From Sophora flavescens (lineage: Eukaryota; Streptophyta; Magnoliopsida; Fabales; Fabaceae), in contig CM061065.1 of NCBI GenBank assembly GCA_030762895.1, positions 70,788,200 to 70,852,199 of the forward strand: a DNA stretch of 64,000 nucleotides, in the 5' to 3' direction. Each line of letters begins with the position of its first letter. The stretch's first letter is position 1. Below are positions 19,677-31,616 of the stretch, one piece after another. The notes beneath the pieces are model-generated. The model did not search any database. It was not told where the DNA came from and saw only the letters and a program-made list of their open reading frames with translations. Both the position numbers and the translations under genes were made by a program.

Positions 19677-21792
19677 ATGGCAGGAAGAGGAGGCAAAAAC
19701 AACCAGGCTATCGCAGATGCTTTGGCACTCCTTGCCAACGCGATAGGCCAGAATCAGAACGCTAACAACAACGAGGGACCAGCTGAGTTCCAGGGTCTCG
19801 ACAAGTTCCAGCGGAACAATCCGCCGTCTTTCAAGGGAGCTTACGATCTTGAGGGTACCCTGTTACGGATGAGGGAGATCGAGAAGATCTTCTGAGCCAT
19901 AGGATGGAACGATCAGCAGAAGGTCATCTTTGGGACATTCATGCTGACTGAGGAGGCTTAGCAATGGTGGGAGAACTGTCGTCTACGCTTGCAGGAGGAG
20001 GGTACTATGATCACGTGGACTGTGTTCAAGGATAGATTTCTGGTGAAGTACTTTCCGGCGGACATCAAGGACAACAAGGAGATGGAATTTCTAGCACTGA
20101 AGCAAGGCAACATGTCGGTAGGAGAGTATGCGGCTAAGTTTGAGGAGCTCTCCAGTTACTATACACTGTATCAGTATGTGGAGGACGACCGTTCCAAATG
20201 CGTGAAGTTTGAGGATGGTCTGCGTCCAGAGATCAAGCAGGCTATCAGCTACCAGGAGATCCGAGTCTTCCCAGTTCTAGTAAAAAAGTGTAGGATCTAT
20301 GAAGATGCCTGCAAGTTTGGAGGGCCATCCTCCAAGGGATCAGAAAACCAGAGCAACAAGAGGAATGATCAGGGAAACAAGTGGAAGCCGCGTCTCACTC
20401 CAGCTGGCAAGGACTTTAAGCGGGATGGCAAGAAGTCTCAGTTTTCTTTAGACAGGTCCAAGAGATGGGATTCTTTCGATTCTGGACCTCTTCGGTACGG
20501 CAAGTGTGGACAGAACCACTCACTACGTAATGCAAGGAGACATATATCATCTGCTTCAAGTGTGGCAAGCATGGTCACATCAGCCGAAACTGCGAGGGAG
20601 GAATGTCAGAACCACAGAGTGCGAGCAAAAGTCAGAAACCTCAGGCTAACCGACTGAAGACCACAGGGAGAGTCTTTACTTTCAGTGGAGCCGAGACCTC
20701 CGAATCTGAAGATTTGATCCAATGTGTGTGCCTCATTTATAAAGTTTGTTTGACTGTATTGTTTGTTTTGGGTGCGACTCACTCGTTTGAATCATATGAA
20801 TGTGCTAAGAGTCTCAAATTACCTGTGACACTTCTTGAGTGTGATTTAGTTGTCGCCACACCCACGAATAAACTTGTTCTCACTTCTTATGCATGCAAGA
20901 ATATTCCTATTACCATAGGTGGTAGAAACTTTATTGTTTATCTTGTATGTTTACACCTAAAAGACCTTGATGTTATTCTTGGCATGGACTGGTTATCTTC
21001 CAACCACGTCCTTCTGAATTGCTTTGACAAAGCCATAGTTTTTGGAACTCCAGTGGAGTCTAGGGATCCTAGCTTTCTCTCTGCCAACCAAGTTAAGGCT
21101 TCAAAGAACGAAGGAGCCCAAGTTTACAAGATGCTATCTTCCCTAAAAGTCGAGAGCCCTCTTGATGTCGACATCGTGCCTGTTGTGCGAGAATTTCCTG
21201 AAGTGTTCCCGGGAGAAGTTTACGAACTACCCCCAGAGAGATATGTGGAGTTTGCCATAGATTTAGTGCCTGGCACTGGGCCTATATCCATAGCATCCTA
21301 TAGAATGTCTCCTCTAGAGCTAGCTAAGTTGAAAGAATAGTTAGAGGATATGATGCAGAAGCAGTTCATAAGACCTAGCGTATCCTCGTGGGGAGCGCCG
21401 CTGTTGTTGGTGAATAAGAAGGATGGCAGCATGAGGTTGTGTGTCGACTATAGGCAACTCAACAAAGTGATCGTTAAGAATAGGTATCCCCTCCCTAGGA
21501 TTGATGATCTTATGGATCCGATGATCAGGGCCTGTGTTTTCTCGAAAATAGATTTGAGGTCAGGATACCATCATATTCGGGTTAAGTCTGAGGACATCCC
21601 AAAGATAGCATTTAGAACGTGATATGGTCACTACAAGTATTTAGTTATGCCCTTTGGTGTGACTAATGCTCCTGCTGTGTTCATGGATTACATGAACAAG
21701 ACCTTTCACCCTAAATTGGATAAGTTTGTGGTGGTTTTCATAGATGACATCTTAGTGTAATCCAAGACTAAGGAGGAACATGAGGAGCTAAA
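19677..21792 (+). pseudogene. Ty3 gag-pol (gag, protease, partial RT), copy A
   Basis: ATG at 19677 (MAGRGG). Gag (to about 20580) has the retrotransposon gag core (WENCRLRL to FLVKYFP) and a CCHC knuckle broken by a frameshift near 20520. Protease follows (about 20750); its catalytic Asp is lost (VLGAT where DSGAT is usual). RT starts near 21150, with the LCVDYRQLNK and FSKIDLRSGYHH motifs and FIDD at about 21738. Stops: CGA to TGA at about 19892, TAG at about 19960, 21338, after FRT at about 21620, and about 21758. The reading stops at 21792 against the inverted LTR. Gag packages RNA; pol would cut the polyprotein and copy the RNA. Not functional. Confidence 0.92.
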
Positions 21793-24512
21793 TGTGACAC
21801 CCTCTACCCCGCATATGATATAAGGCATTAAATATATATAGAAAAAGATATATCATCATGCATATTCATTAAATGCAAACAAAAGGTTCATGGGTAGAAA
21901 GGTCCCACATGATTATTAACAACAACGCGGAAATAAATCATGAGTTTTATGGAAAATAAAAACATAAAAACTTAAAGCAATAACATATCACCCAACCCCG
22001 ATGTCACATTCAGAGATGTTATAAAAGGGTTCCGGAATAAATCCACGGAATACAAAACCACTAAACTAAACAACTTAAACTGATAAAGCTAAACATCCGA
22101 CTAAGTCGTGGCTCCTCGGAGTCACTTCTCAATATGCTGCTCACCGTCCTCTGCAAAATGTCAATCAAGCCAAACAAGACAAACATAAGAGGGGAGTAAG
22201 AAAACATATAATCACAACGGCATGGGAATAGGAAGCAAGATGATCATACATCATGGCATAGCAATATAACAACATACAATATATACATCATCATATAATA
22301 TCATAACACCATGTTAATCATCCAACATATGCTATGCGGTGCAATGCAACACTACTCCGCTACTCCAACATTGCATGTGGATCCAACTAACTCAGGAAGT
22401 CAACTTCGGAGTTACATATCCGTATTGGCCGTAAAGCACCAACAACGTCAGTTCCCCAAACCATGGAGGAACCCCTTGGATAGCCGGCATATCATAACTA
22501 GATATGCCACCTCGGGGGCACACGGTTGACCAAACCATGGGTGAACCACCCGAGACTTGGGCCAGATCATCTTAACTAGGACGACCTCCCCTATGTTGAA
22601 CATCCCCCTCAACATCAACTCCAATGCTCTATGCAAATGACACAACAACACACAAGTTAATCACCTCCTTTGCTTGGGCCTAAAAGCACCCAAGACTTAT
22701 CACCAACATTAACATCAACACCTTAGACCCAAACCGTGGGGTCAAGGCCCCCTTGACCAAAAAGCACCAAGGTCCAACTTAACAACACCTCAACCACGAA
22801 GCATCGAGGCCACTTGGGCCAAAAAGCACTAAAGCCCAACAACATGCGGTAACCCATTAGGTACCGACTTAACAAACTCATCTTTATAATCTTTAACCAA
22901 ATTATATAATTCCCATTATTCAGTTGGTATACTCTCATATCATTATTGGGGATAATTGGGGTCAAAAACCCTTACATTCCTTTAATTCGGATTCTGTCCA
23001 GGAGGGGAAGCACGGGCGTGCCTAATCCCCAGCACGGGTGTGCTGCCACTTTAGTGGAGCACGGGCGTGCTTCCTTTAATGCACGACCATGCTCTGATGC
23101 ACGGTCATGCTACTACTCAGCACGACCGTGCTTAATGCGCGACCATCTTCCAGAATTCAAACTAGAGCACGGTCGTGCTCCCTGTTCAGCACGGCCGTGC
23201 TCCTGGGCTGGCCGTACTATTCTGGGCAGATTCAAACTTGTTAATTTTTTTTATCCAAAACTCACTAAAAGATCTGTCAATCCATTCCTGGTGTCATAAA
23301 CTAAACCATTGGCATAAATCTCACCTTTATTAACAGTCAATATTTTATAACCAATTTTGGGGAATTAAATCATTTAATCTTTGTTGACTAAGAGTCATAT
23401 TTTAACCAATTTTGGGTTCTTTAAACATATTGACTTTAAACCACAAACATTCAACCAATAAGTATAAACATACCAAATCAACCAACAGGTATAAACATAT
23501 AAAATCAACCAACAAAAATGGCACAACAATCATACCAATGTAACCAACTTTATCATAGCATCATCATCCATATCAACAACCAATTTAACATGGCATCAAC
23601 ATATCAACGAGGCATACATGTTTGTCATACCAATTATTCATATAAACATATCAACAAACACATAATAGGCATTTATCATAAATAGGCATGTTAGAAACAT
23701 AGCATTTATGATAACAAACAACTACGGGGTCATGGGAGCCCCTCATCTTACGCTACCCCCTTGCCTAATGATTATTTTATCCTTCTCCCCATACCTGGTA
23801 TGAAGATTCCAACCAACGAAAGCCAACTGGCAACCCAAATGAAGAACCAACGCGTTTCCCTCAAGCGGATTGACTAGCATTCCAAACGTTGGTCAAACAA
23901 AATGTTAACCAATTAGTTTCCAATTCATAAACAAGAAAAGGAAACCAAAGGGGGAAACAACCATTACCTTCTATGATTGGCACAGACCAACCAAGACCTC
24001 TCAAAATTAGAGCAAGAACACCAAGACATCAAAGGGGCTCAAGGGGAGGAAGAGAAAAGAGGTTTTTTCCCCAAAAAAGCTACCCAAAGTACCAAAATAG
24101 GGTTTGGCTCATAACCCTCACGAAATTGCTCTATTTATAGACTCTGATGCCTGAGCACGACCTTGCTCCATGTTGAGCACGACCGTGCTCAACTCCTCAG
24201 TACGGGGCGCTGAAAGAATGCCTTCCAAGACCACCTAGATGACCGATTTGGCAAAAATACTAAATATAAGACTTGTAGACAATTCTATTAACTTTTCAAC
24301 GCCATAAAGATCACCTCGATCAGGCATTTAGAACCCACAATATGGCCAAAACGGTGAAACATGTTACTAGGACTCTAAAAGGGTTGAATCTTTCTAAGGC
24401 TAAACTTTCCCAAACATGAACTTAGACATCAAAAACAACCTAACAAGCATATGCAAACATATATAATATATATAAATGCATTAAGCTTATTTATGAAAAA
24501 CGGGGTGTTACA
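21793..24512 (-). repeat. Ty3 LTR in inverted orientation (2720 bp)
   Basis: Starts TGTGACACCCTCTACCCC (the reverse complement of the plus LTR's end) and finishes AAACGGGGTGTTACA at 24512. On the minus strand it is the 3' LTR of the element whose interior lies to its right, since a polypurine tract abuts 24513. It carries the GAGCACG palindromes at about 23000-23210 and 24150-24195. It cuts the plus-strand RT at 21792. Confidence 0.92.
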
Positions 24513-24552
24513 ATTCCACCCCCCTTATAAAAATTTCGTCCTCGAAATTTCT
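24513..24552 (-). promoter_or_regulatory. Polypurine tract of the minus-strand Ty3 element
   Basis: On the minus strand: TTCGAGGACGAAATTTTTAT, then AAGGGGGGTGGAAT directly before the LTR. This arrangement is typical of Tekay-type chromoviruses and primes plus-strand DNA synthesis. Confidence 0.85.
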
Positions 24553-24574
24553 ATCACCTTAACTGGTTAAACTT

Positions 24575-25075
24575 TCACCAATTAGGTGCATACCTTGGGT
24601 TGCGTACACGGACTTGGAGGTCCAGCTCCATTATGCTTCCGCTGCGCACTCTGATTCCTGCTGGCACTCTGTGGTTCTGACTTTTCTCCTTTACAGTTTC
24701 GGCTGAGGTGACCATACTTACCACACTTGAAACAGATGATGTTCGGCTCCTTGTATTGATGGGTACAATGACCTTCTCCACGTTTTCCACATCTGACATG
24801 TTTAGGAGAATCCCGATCCTTAGGCTTACCTGCTGAGAACTGTGAATCCTTGCCATTATACTTGAAGTCTTTGGTGACTGGGGGTTAGACGTTGTCTCAC
24901 CTCGTTCTTCTTATCTTCGTCTTTACTGCTATGAATCTTTGAACTTTTGTGGCTTGCGATCCTGGCCTCGTAAGCATCCTCGAAGATTCTGTACTTGCTC
25001 ACCAAGGTAGGAAAGACTCAGATCTCCTGATAACAGATGGCTGGCTTGCTTTCATCGCTCTACCAACCGCAGTCA
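24575..25075 (-). pseudogene. Misplaced Ty3 gag fragment
   Basis: Minus-strand frames give the end of gag: YQEIRVFPTLVSKYRIFEDA (about 25040-24970), basic linker, and the CCHC knuckle CFKCGKYGHLSRNC (about 24735-24695). Gag should precede protease, but here it follows integrase and directly precedes the polypurine tract. It must have been moved by template switching or recombination. There are several frame breaks. Confidence 0.8.
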
Positions 25076-27370
25076 TTGGAGTAACTCTCAAGGACACATG
25101 ATCAACTTCCTAGAATTTGAGCCCAATCCTCCTTTTGTCACGGTATCTCCTTTGCCTACTTTGTGCCACTTTCGAATTTTCCTGAATCATCCTCACTTTT
25201 ATGCTGTTTCTTGCACTACCTCAGATCCTAGCACCACACTGTCACCAGGTGCATTCTAACACAAAGGTGCCCTACATCTCCTCCCAACTACCAGATTGTT
25301 CTAGCACACAAGCTCTCAACAAGTCCTTTAAGGACTGATGGTCCTCTCAGGCTGCCTATCAGTCTGTGGGTGATAAGCTGAACTAAGCCTAAGATTTGTC
25401 CCTAAAGCATGCTACAAACTCTCCCAGAACATGGAGGTAAACCTTGGGTCTCTATCTGATACTATGCTAGAGGGTACACCATGAAGCCTAATTATTTCCT
25501 TAATGTACAGTTTAGCCAACTTCTCTAAAGGATACTCCATGTTCATCGGGATGAAATGGGCAGACTTAGTCAAATAATCCACAACAACCCACTTCTATGT
25601 CCTGCCTCAAGGATCAATTTCCTAAGCTCAGGAACATCCGGTACACAAACCCTATCTTTAAACCTTATGACCCCATCACTTCCTTCCTTGAACCAAATGT
25701 TTCTACCATGGGCAAACAATGCTCTGGTCTAAGAGAAACTCATCTAACTTCTGGTTCCCTCCAATATGATCCATCAAGTTGTTGGTAACCTTCAAGGTTC
25801 CAAGCCTAGTACTCTTAGGGGTAAACTCACAAGCTAGGCTAAGGTCTCTAAACTCTTCAATCAGATCCATCTCCCTAACCATCAAAGCGGAGACGTGCAG
25901 GGGTTTCCTACTTAAGGCATCGGCCACTACAAGTCTACTTTCTAAGCCACTAGTCTCTACTCGGTTCGTGCCTTAAGCTAGGCTAAGGTCTCTAAACTCT
26001 TCAATCAGATCCATCTCCCTAACCATCAAAGCGGAGACGTTCAAGGTTTTCCTACTTAAGGCATCAGCCACTACAATCTCTACTCGATTCGTGTCTAAGC
26101 GACTAAGGCCACTAACCTCACTATCATAAAGCTTACAACGATTATCGTTACTCCGCCTACCGGTGACGAGTAATTGGGGTGATCGGTCCCTCCTACTTGT
26201 CCAGCACAATGACCTAAGCAATAATAATTCCATGAGTCAATCTCTCTCTATGAGGGTCTCCGACAGGGGCTCGAGTGCAACTATGTCCGCGCAACATAAT
26301 TCCCCTCTCGTCTCTATTAAAGATCCCTCATACGGCAACCACCAAGAAACTTCTATTCTTGGTTACAGACTTCGGTGCTTCCCACTGGAGCACCGTCTCT
26401 ACCTTAGCTGGGTCCACTACTATGCCACCCTTAGAGATGACATGACCTAAGAAGCTCACTTCCTCTAATCAGAACTCACACTTAGACAACTTAGCGTTCA
26501 ACTCCTTTTCCTTAAGGGTTTGCAAGACAACCCTCAGGTGTTCCTCATGTTCCTCCTTGATTTTGGAGTACACTAAGATGTCATTTATGAACACCACCAC
26601 AAACTTATCCAAGTTAGGGTGAAAGGTCTTGTTCCTGTAGTCCATGAACACCGCATGTGCATTGGTCACACCAAAGGGCATAACCAAGTACTCATAGTGA
26701 CCATATTGCATTCTAAACGCTGTCTACGGGATGTTCTCAGACTTTACCCGAATCTGATGGTACCCTGACCTCAAATCTATCTTAGAAAAGACGCAAGCCC
26801 CCATCAACTGGTCTATGAGACCATCAATCCTAGGGAGGGGATACCGATTCTTTATGGTCACCTTGTTGAGCTACCTGTAGTCGACACACAACCTCATACT
26901 ACCATCCTTCTTCTTCACCAACAACACTAGTGCCCCCCACGGAGACATACTAGGCCTAATGAATTTCTGATTCGTCAGGTCCTCCAACTGCTCCTTCATC
27001 TTAGCTAGCTCTAGAGGAGACATTCTATAGGGTGCTATGGAGATTGGCCCGGTGCCAGGCACTAGGTCTATGGTAAACTCAATATCTCTCTCTGGGGGTA
27101 AATTATAAACATTCCCCAGGAACACTTCAGGAAACTCCCGCACAACAGGCACGTTGGCGACATCAGAAGGGCTGCTCTCTACTTCCAGGGAAGCTAACAT
27201 CATATATAATTGGGCTTCGTCTCGCATCGAAGCTTGAACTTGGCTGGCAGAGAGAAGAACCAGATTCTTAGACTCCGTTGGAGTTCCAAAAATCAAGGTT
27301 TTATCAAAACAGTTTAGAAGGACGCGGTTGGAAGATAATTAGTCCATGCCGAGAATAACGTCGAGCGATT
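25076..27370 (-). pseudogene. Ty3 pol (protease end, RT, RNase H, integrase), minus strand, decayed
   Basis: Read leftwards: protease end with DVILGMD, then the RT N-terminus (27296-26871, IRPSMSPWGA, LCVDYR), RT core with FINDILVYSK (26711-26469, YLVMPFG), RNase H end with ADALSRK (about 26060 and again about 25925), integrase with DYLTKSAHFIPMN and SDRDPRFTS (about 25570-25440), and the QSRQRRYRDKRR tail (about 25170). ADALSRK through EFRDLSLA is present twice (26070-25973 and 25927-25830), a local duplication. There are many stops and frameshifts. The integrase tail runs into the displaced gag fragment near 25075. Confidence 0.85.
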
Positions 27371-27625
27371 TTTAAAAGGTAAGCGCACAAGATCAGCTGT
27401 ATAGTTCTTACTATCAAATGGTAATAGAACGGTCTTCCTAAACACAAGAAGGATCGTTCAAGACAAACCACCAAATGTAGTAAGTCAAGCCAAAGTGAAG
27501 CTATAGGTACTTAGTACCACGTAACATTGCCTATATAAATATAGACAATTCAAACATTAGCATAAAACAAACTCACGACAAACTTATACCACGTCCGGAG
27601 GACAGGTTTATTTTTATTAGAAAGC
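27371..27625 (-). other. 5' leader of the minus-strand Ty3 element
   Basis: The minus strand at 27610-27500 (CTGTCCTCCGGACGTGGTAT, then TTGTCTATA) matches the post-PBS leader of the plus elements (CTGTCCGGACGTGGTATGAG at 19528). The leader runs almost straight into protease, so gag is deleted here, and the 5' LTR expected to the right of 27625 is absent. Confidence 0.7.
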
Positions 27626-27639
27626 ATCTTAATATGTTA

Positions 27640-28184
27640 TATGTGGATTGATTAAGGCGTCCAGCCCTGAGAATTTTGTTGTTGATGTATGTGCGTCTAA
27701 AGCATTTCAAGTCTATTGCATGATTTTAGTGTCTGTCCATTGCAAGCCACGTCCACTGTATTTGTGTACCGCCTCCACTGCATGTCACATCTATGTTTGA
27801 TTTCATTTCACTTGGACCCGTCCATACTCTTATTTATTAATTGCATTTATTTTGTCTCAAAAATAAATTTATCCTTATTCTCTTTGCTGAGTCAGTAACT
27901 TCCATCAATCCCATCAAAACCTTTTTATAGTTTCAAAATACCAATGCCGTTTTATCCTCAATGACATGTCTTGTCAAATATTTTCTTTTTGATTTATTTC
28001 TAAAAGAAAAACCTTTGAAATTCAAAACCTTTTTAAAGCAACCATCTTCCCTCTAAGAAACCTTTCAGTACCCTATCATCTCTAAGATTACTCGAGCTCT
28101 CTATCTCTTTGCTTTCAAACCCTAACTCTCAGTTCACCAAAAAAGGCTTCTTCTTCTTCAACCCTCAATGTGGACAAACTTAAT
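27640..28184 (+). other. Leader before the env-like ORF
   Basis: AT-rich and pyrimidine-rich sequence with no coding match that I can support. It includes CT-rich runs just before the ATG at 28185. Confidence 0.5.
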
Positions 28185-31136
28185 ATGGCTATTGAGCACC
28201 ACTTCAACTTCGCAGTTTTACAAGACTACAATCTAGATATCAGCAAGTATATCAACGCTGCTGGGTGGGGAGGACTCTTCGCTGAGAAAGTATCTATTTA
28301 TCCCAATTTGATAAGGGATTTCTAGAGGAGACTTCAAGTCTCTGATACCGATATCTCCTCTACTGTACTGGGAAAGAGGATAATAGTTTTTGAGAAGACT
28401 ATTACTGATGCCATCTTCTGCGCTCGAGAAGGAATGGTTTTTACCGAGTCACGGGAGATTGAACTAGATGGTACTGAGGTCATTGAAGTTTTCTTAATGA
28501 GAGAGGATACAGTAAGGAATCATTCTTGGAAATCTGTAGAAATGAAGGACATTGTTCGCATCCTTCGTCAACTGCTAAACAAAGTGGTTCTTCACAAAGC
28601 TGGGTCCAAGGACAACTTGTCTACCTTGCACAAGTTCTGCCTCTGCCATCTCTTTACTGAGACAAAGATCAACCTTCCATGAATTTTGTATGGAAGATTC
28701 AGGGATGCTGTGATTAACAGGAAGAAAATATCTGCATTTCCCTATTGTCATCTCCTTTCCAAGATCTTCAAAGCTCAAGGAATTCATGAATTCATTGCTG
28801 CTAGGTCATCTGAAGAGCAAGCATGAATTTTAACTGAAAAACCAATGTCAAATGCTGATTTTGGCAAGATGAACATTGCAACTATGAATCCCAGCACCTA
28901 TACTGCTTCTGCCATAGCCAAGACTGAGGAATTGATGAAAGTCAAAGAAATGGTTGATCAGAACAATGCTGATGTTCTGGGGCTAAAGAAGAATGTTAAG
29001 AAGAAAACCACTACTTCAAGGAAGTCAATGCCTAAAAGGCCTACTGGTGGAATTGTCTTCAGAGAGCCCACTGATATTGCTCCTAATCCTGCCCCCACAC
29101 AGTAAAGGACAAGAGACTTGATTCTGTCTTATAATGAGGATGAGGATGATGAGGACAGGGTTCCCATCAGCTCTGTACTGAAGAAACAAAAAATTGCTGC
29201 TTCTGCTGATGCTGCTACTGCCTCTATTCCTACTTGGAGGAGACAACCTCAGAGAAGTGCTAAAGCTGCCATGGGAACTGAGGTAGCCCTTTCTGCTAAT
29301 GACCCTGTCAAGTTAGCGATAGATCCCCTAGTTTCCATCTTTGAGCTTAGGGTAGATCACTCTATACATGCATCCTCTGTAAATCAAAATCAAACCTTGG
29401 ATGATGTGCATATTCCCACACCCCTTTCACCACAAACAAACTCACCAGATCAACCACAAACAGCCTCACCGCCAAGACCAACATTCTCACCCATCTTACC
29501 TGAATCTGATCCCTGGTTTCATCAACCAAATAATGGAATTAGCCCTAGTGCACCCTTTCCCAAAAATAGAAAAACTAGATTCCCTTACACTCATCCCTCT
29601 GTTCTTTATGATGGCAAAGCTGAAAACTTAGCCAAGATAAAGAGAGACTGGAGAATCTTATTTCACACCCACCAAACTGAACCTGAACCTATTCTAACCA
29701 GATGGTATCCTCTACCAGAATATGAGTATGAACCTGAAAACATCTACTCATATTGGACTAACCCTGAACCACATACACCTACTGGACCATTTCCATTTGC
29801 GTTATTCAATTCCCTTGGACCTCTTCTCACCCATCTACCACAGAAGAGATTCCCTCCTAAGAAGATCTACCCAAACCTTATCAAATCACCACCCTTTAAA
29901 CCTTTCACTGATGGTGTAGAAAGGCACATCATATCTGACTGGACTCAGGATCTAGGAAATAAAAATCTTTAAAATGCTCTTGAAAAGAGATCAAGATCAT
30001 TCAGACATGTTCCATTCGTCATGGATGCCAACACCAAATGGAAGTCCTTTGTTCATCCCAATGAATATGGTAGAGCTGTTGACTTCATTGATCAACTCTT
30101 GTATGCTTTTTGGAAAATGGAGTTGGAAATGCCAAGATATGTCAAGGTTTCAAATTTTGTGCCTCCAACATGGCAGCATCATTCTCTAGAGAGAACAAAA
30201 ATAGGATTCAGACCCTACATGATATGTCCCAGGCAACCAATGCTTGACATGAATAAAGACAAAGATCTGAAGAAGCAGAGAAACACTGGCAAGATGTCTT
30301 TTCCTGACAGCTGCATTATCAATCCAACAACAATCAATCTCACCGATCAAAATGTAATTGACTACTGGTTGGCTCAACCAATTGAAGATGTTCAAGAGGA
30401 TGTTGTTGTGGACATCTGGAGGACTCACATGGTGGAATGTGCACAGGAAGCTTCCACCTCTGGACTGACTATTGAAGAGAAGAAATATATTCCTAAAGTC
30501 AGAGTGAAGTGTGGCCTTGCATACTGTAGATTCCTCATCTATAAGGACATCATTGGCATTCCGGTCATAAATCCTGTCTTTGAAGAGGACTCTATTCATT
30601 AGGCCAAAGAATTACCGTAACAGTCTTTGCAATATGCTACTTCACCTCCTCCATCACCATCTTCAGAACATGCTGATAAGGAAATTATTGTTGAAGATAT
30701 GGAAGTTGAGGAAGTTGCTGAGTCTATTCCCGGACCTAGTACTTCTGAGAAGCATTCATCTCAATCATTAGCTCTCACTGTCATTCACCCTCAGGACCCA
30801 CCTCAACAGTCCAGAGCCTTGGACACCTTGCCAAGTCAAGCACATGCTGAAGACAGGGCTGAAAGCTCTAGACCCTCAATCTATCTGCTACCAAACTTTG
30901 AAGAGATGATTGGTAGAATAATTGAAGAAAAAGTAAAGGTTGAAGTGAAGGAACAAGTGAGAGAGCAGGTTGCAGAAGCTCTTGCTCCAACAAACATAAT
31001 GATGAACCAGATGATGAGCATCATGCTCAGCTTTCAACAAACTCGGAATCTGCCTACACAAATCCCTTCTTCTCCACCAAATCCCGATCCGTATCAAAAT
31101 CAAAACCCTCCTCCTCCACCTCCACCTTCCTCTTAA
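28185..31136 (+). pseudogene. Envelope-like / putative plant transposon protein ORF of the SIRE-like element
   Basis: One reading frame of 984 codons from MAIEHHFNF (28185) to the TAA at 31134. It has seven in-frame stops (28323, 28680, 28824, 29103, 29970, 30600, 30618) and no frameshift. The N-terminal part resembles the 'putative plant transposon protein' domain (VFEKTITDAIFCAREG near 28390-28435). The middle is Pro/Thr/Ser-rich (29400-29560). The C-terminal part has a charged helical stretch (EEMIGRIIEEKVKVEVKEQV, about 30900) suited to a coiled coil, then an all-proline tail (31110). The function of these ORFs is unknown; no signal peptide or clear membrane segment is visible. At least three stops sit where Trp is likely. 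Confidence 0.82.
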
Positions 31137-31599
31137 TTTATCTTGTTTCTCTTTTATTACTGACAATGATGGTCCACTCCTTAACCTCTTTATCTGATGG
31201 CAAAAAAGGGGGAGAAAGGAAAAAGAATTAAATTTAATGACAGGAGTAAGTTTTTGAAAATTATATACTTGTTTGCATATGCATGTCTCTGTTTATGCTT
31301 TAATATACTATATCAGTTTTGAATGCTTTGATACTGTTTACTATGATTTGTTTATTGGTCTGATATATCCTAAGTCTACATGCTCTAACACTGTTTGATA
31401 TGATATATTTTATTTGCTCTGAAACTTATCTACAAGTTTGATAAGACTACAAAGCTCTGATTCTATCTCAACTGATAAGTAGTTGCACTGATCTGATAAG
31501 CTATACATGTGATGTTAAAAGTTTGAATGCTTTGTCTTAGGGGGAGGTTTGTAAGCTTTCTTAGACTTTGCTTCTCAAATTTAATTAGTTTTTGTCATC

Positions 31600-31616
31600 A
31601 TGAAAAAGGTGGAGAT
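31600..31616 (+). promoter_or_regulatory. Polypurine tract, SIRE-like element
   Basis: ATGAAAAAGGTGGAGAT immediately before the 3' LTR start TGTTGAAACC. A second purine run (GGGGGAGG, about 31539-31546) may be an additional central-type tract. Confidence 0.8.

Larger units (their letters stand above)
16930..21792 (+). mobile_element. Ty3 chromovirus (Tekay-like) element, 3'-truncated, copy A
   Basis: 5' LTR 16930-19500, PBS just after, then gag, protease and reverse transcriptase in one direction. The element stops within RT at 21792, where an inverted LTR of the same family begins. RNase H, integrase and its own 3' LTR are absent. Assignment to the Tekay/Del branch rests on the TGTAACACCCC LTR start and on the FEGED/FRGRK-type polypurine region seen in the inverted partner. 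Confidence 0.9.
14042..23379 (+). repeat. Duplicated block, copy A
   Basis: Collinear with 50857-61389 in the same orientation: GRP 3' end, CACTA-like element with retroposon, second retroposed fragment, Ty3 5' LTR to RT, then the inverted Ty3 LTR. Even the join between RT and inverted LTR (GAGCTAAATGTGACAC, 21785-21800) is the same in both. Homology stops at about 23379, where copy B is cut by a SIRE-like LTR. Confidence 0.92.
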
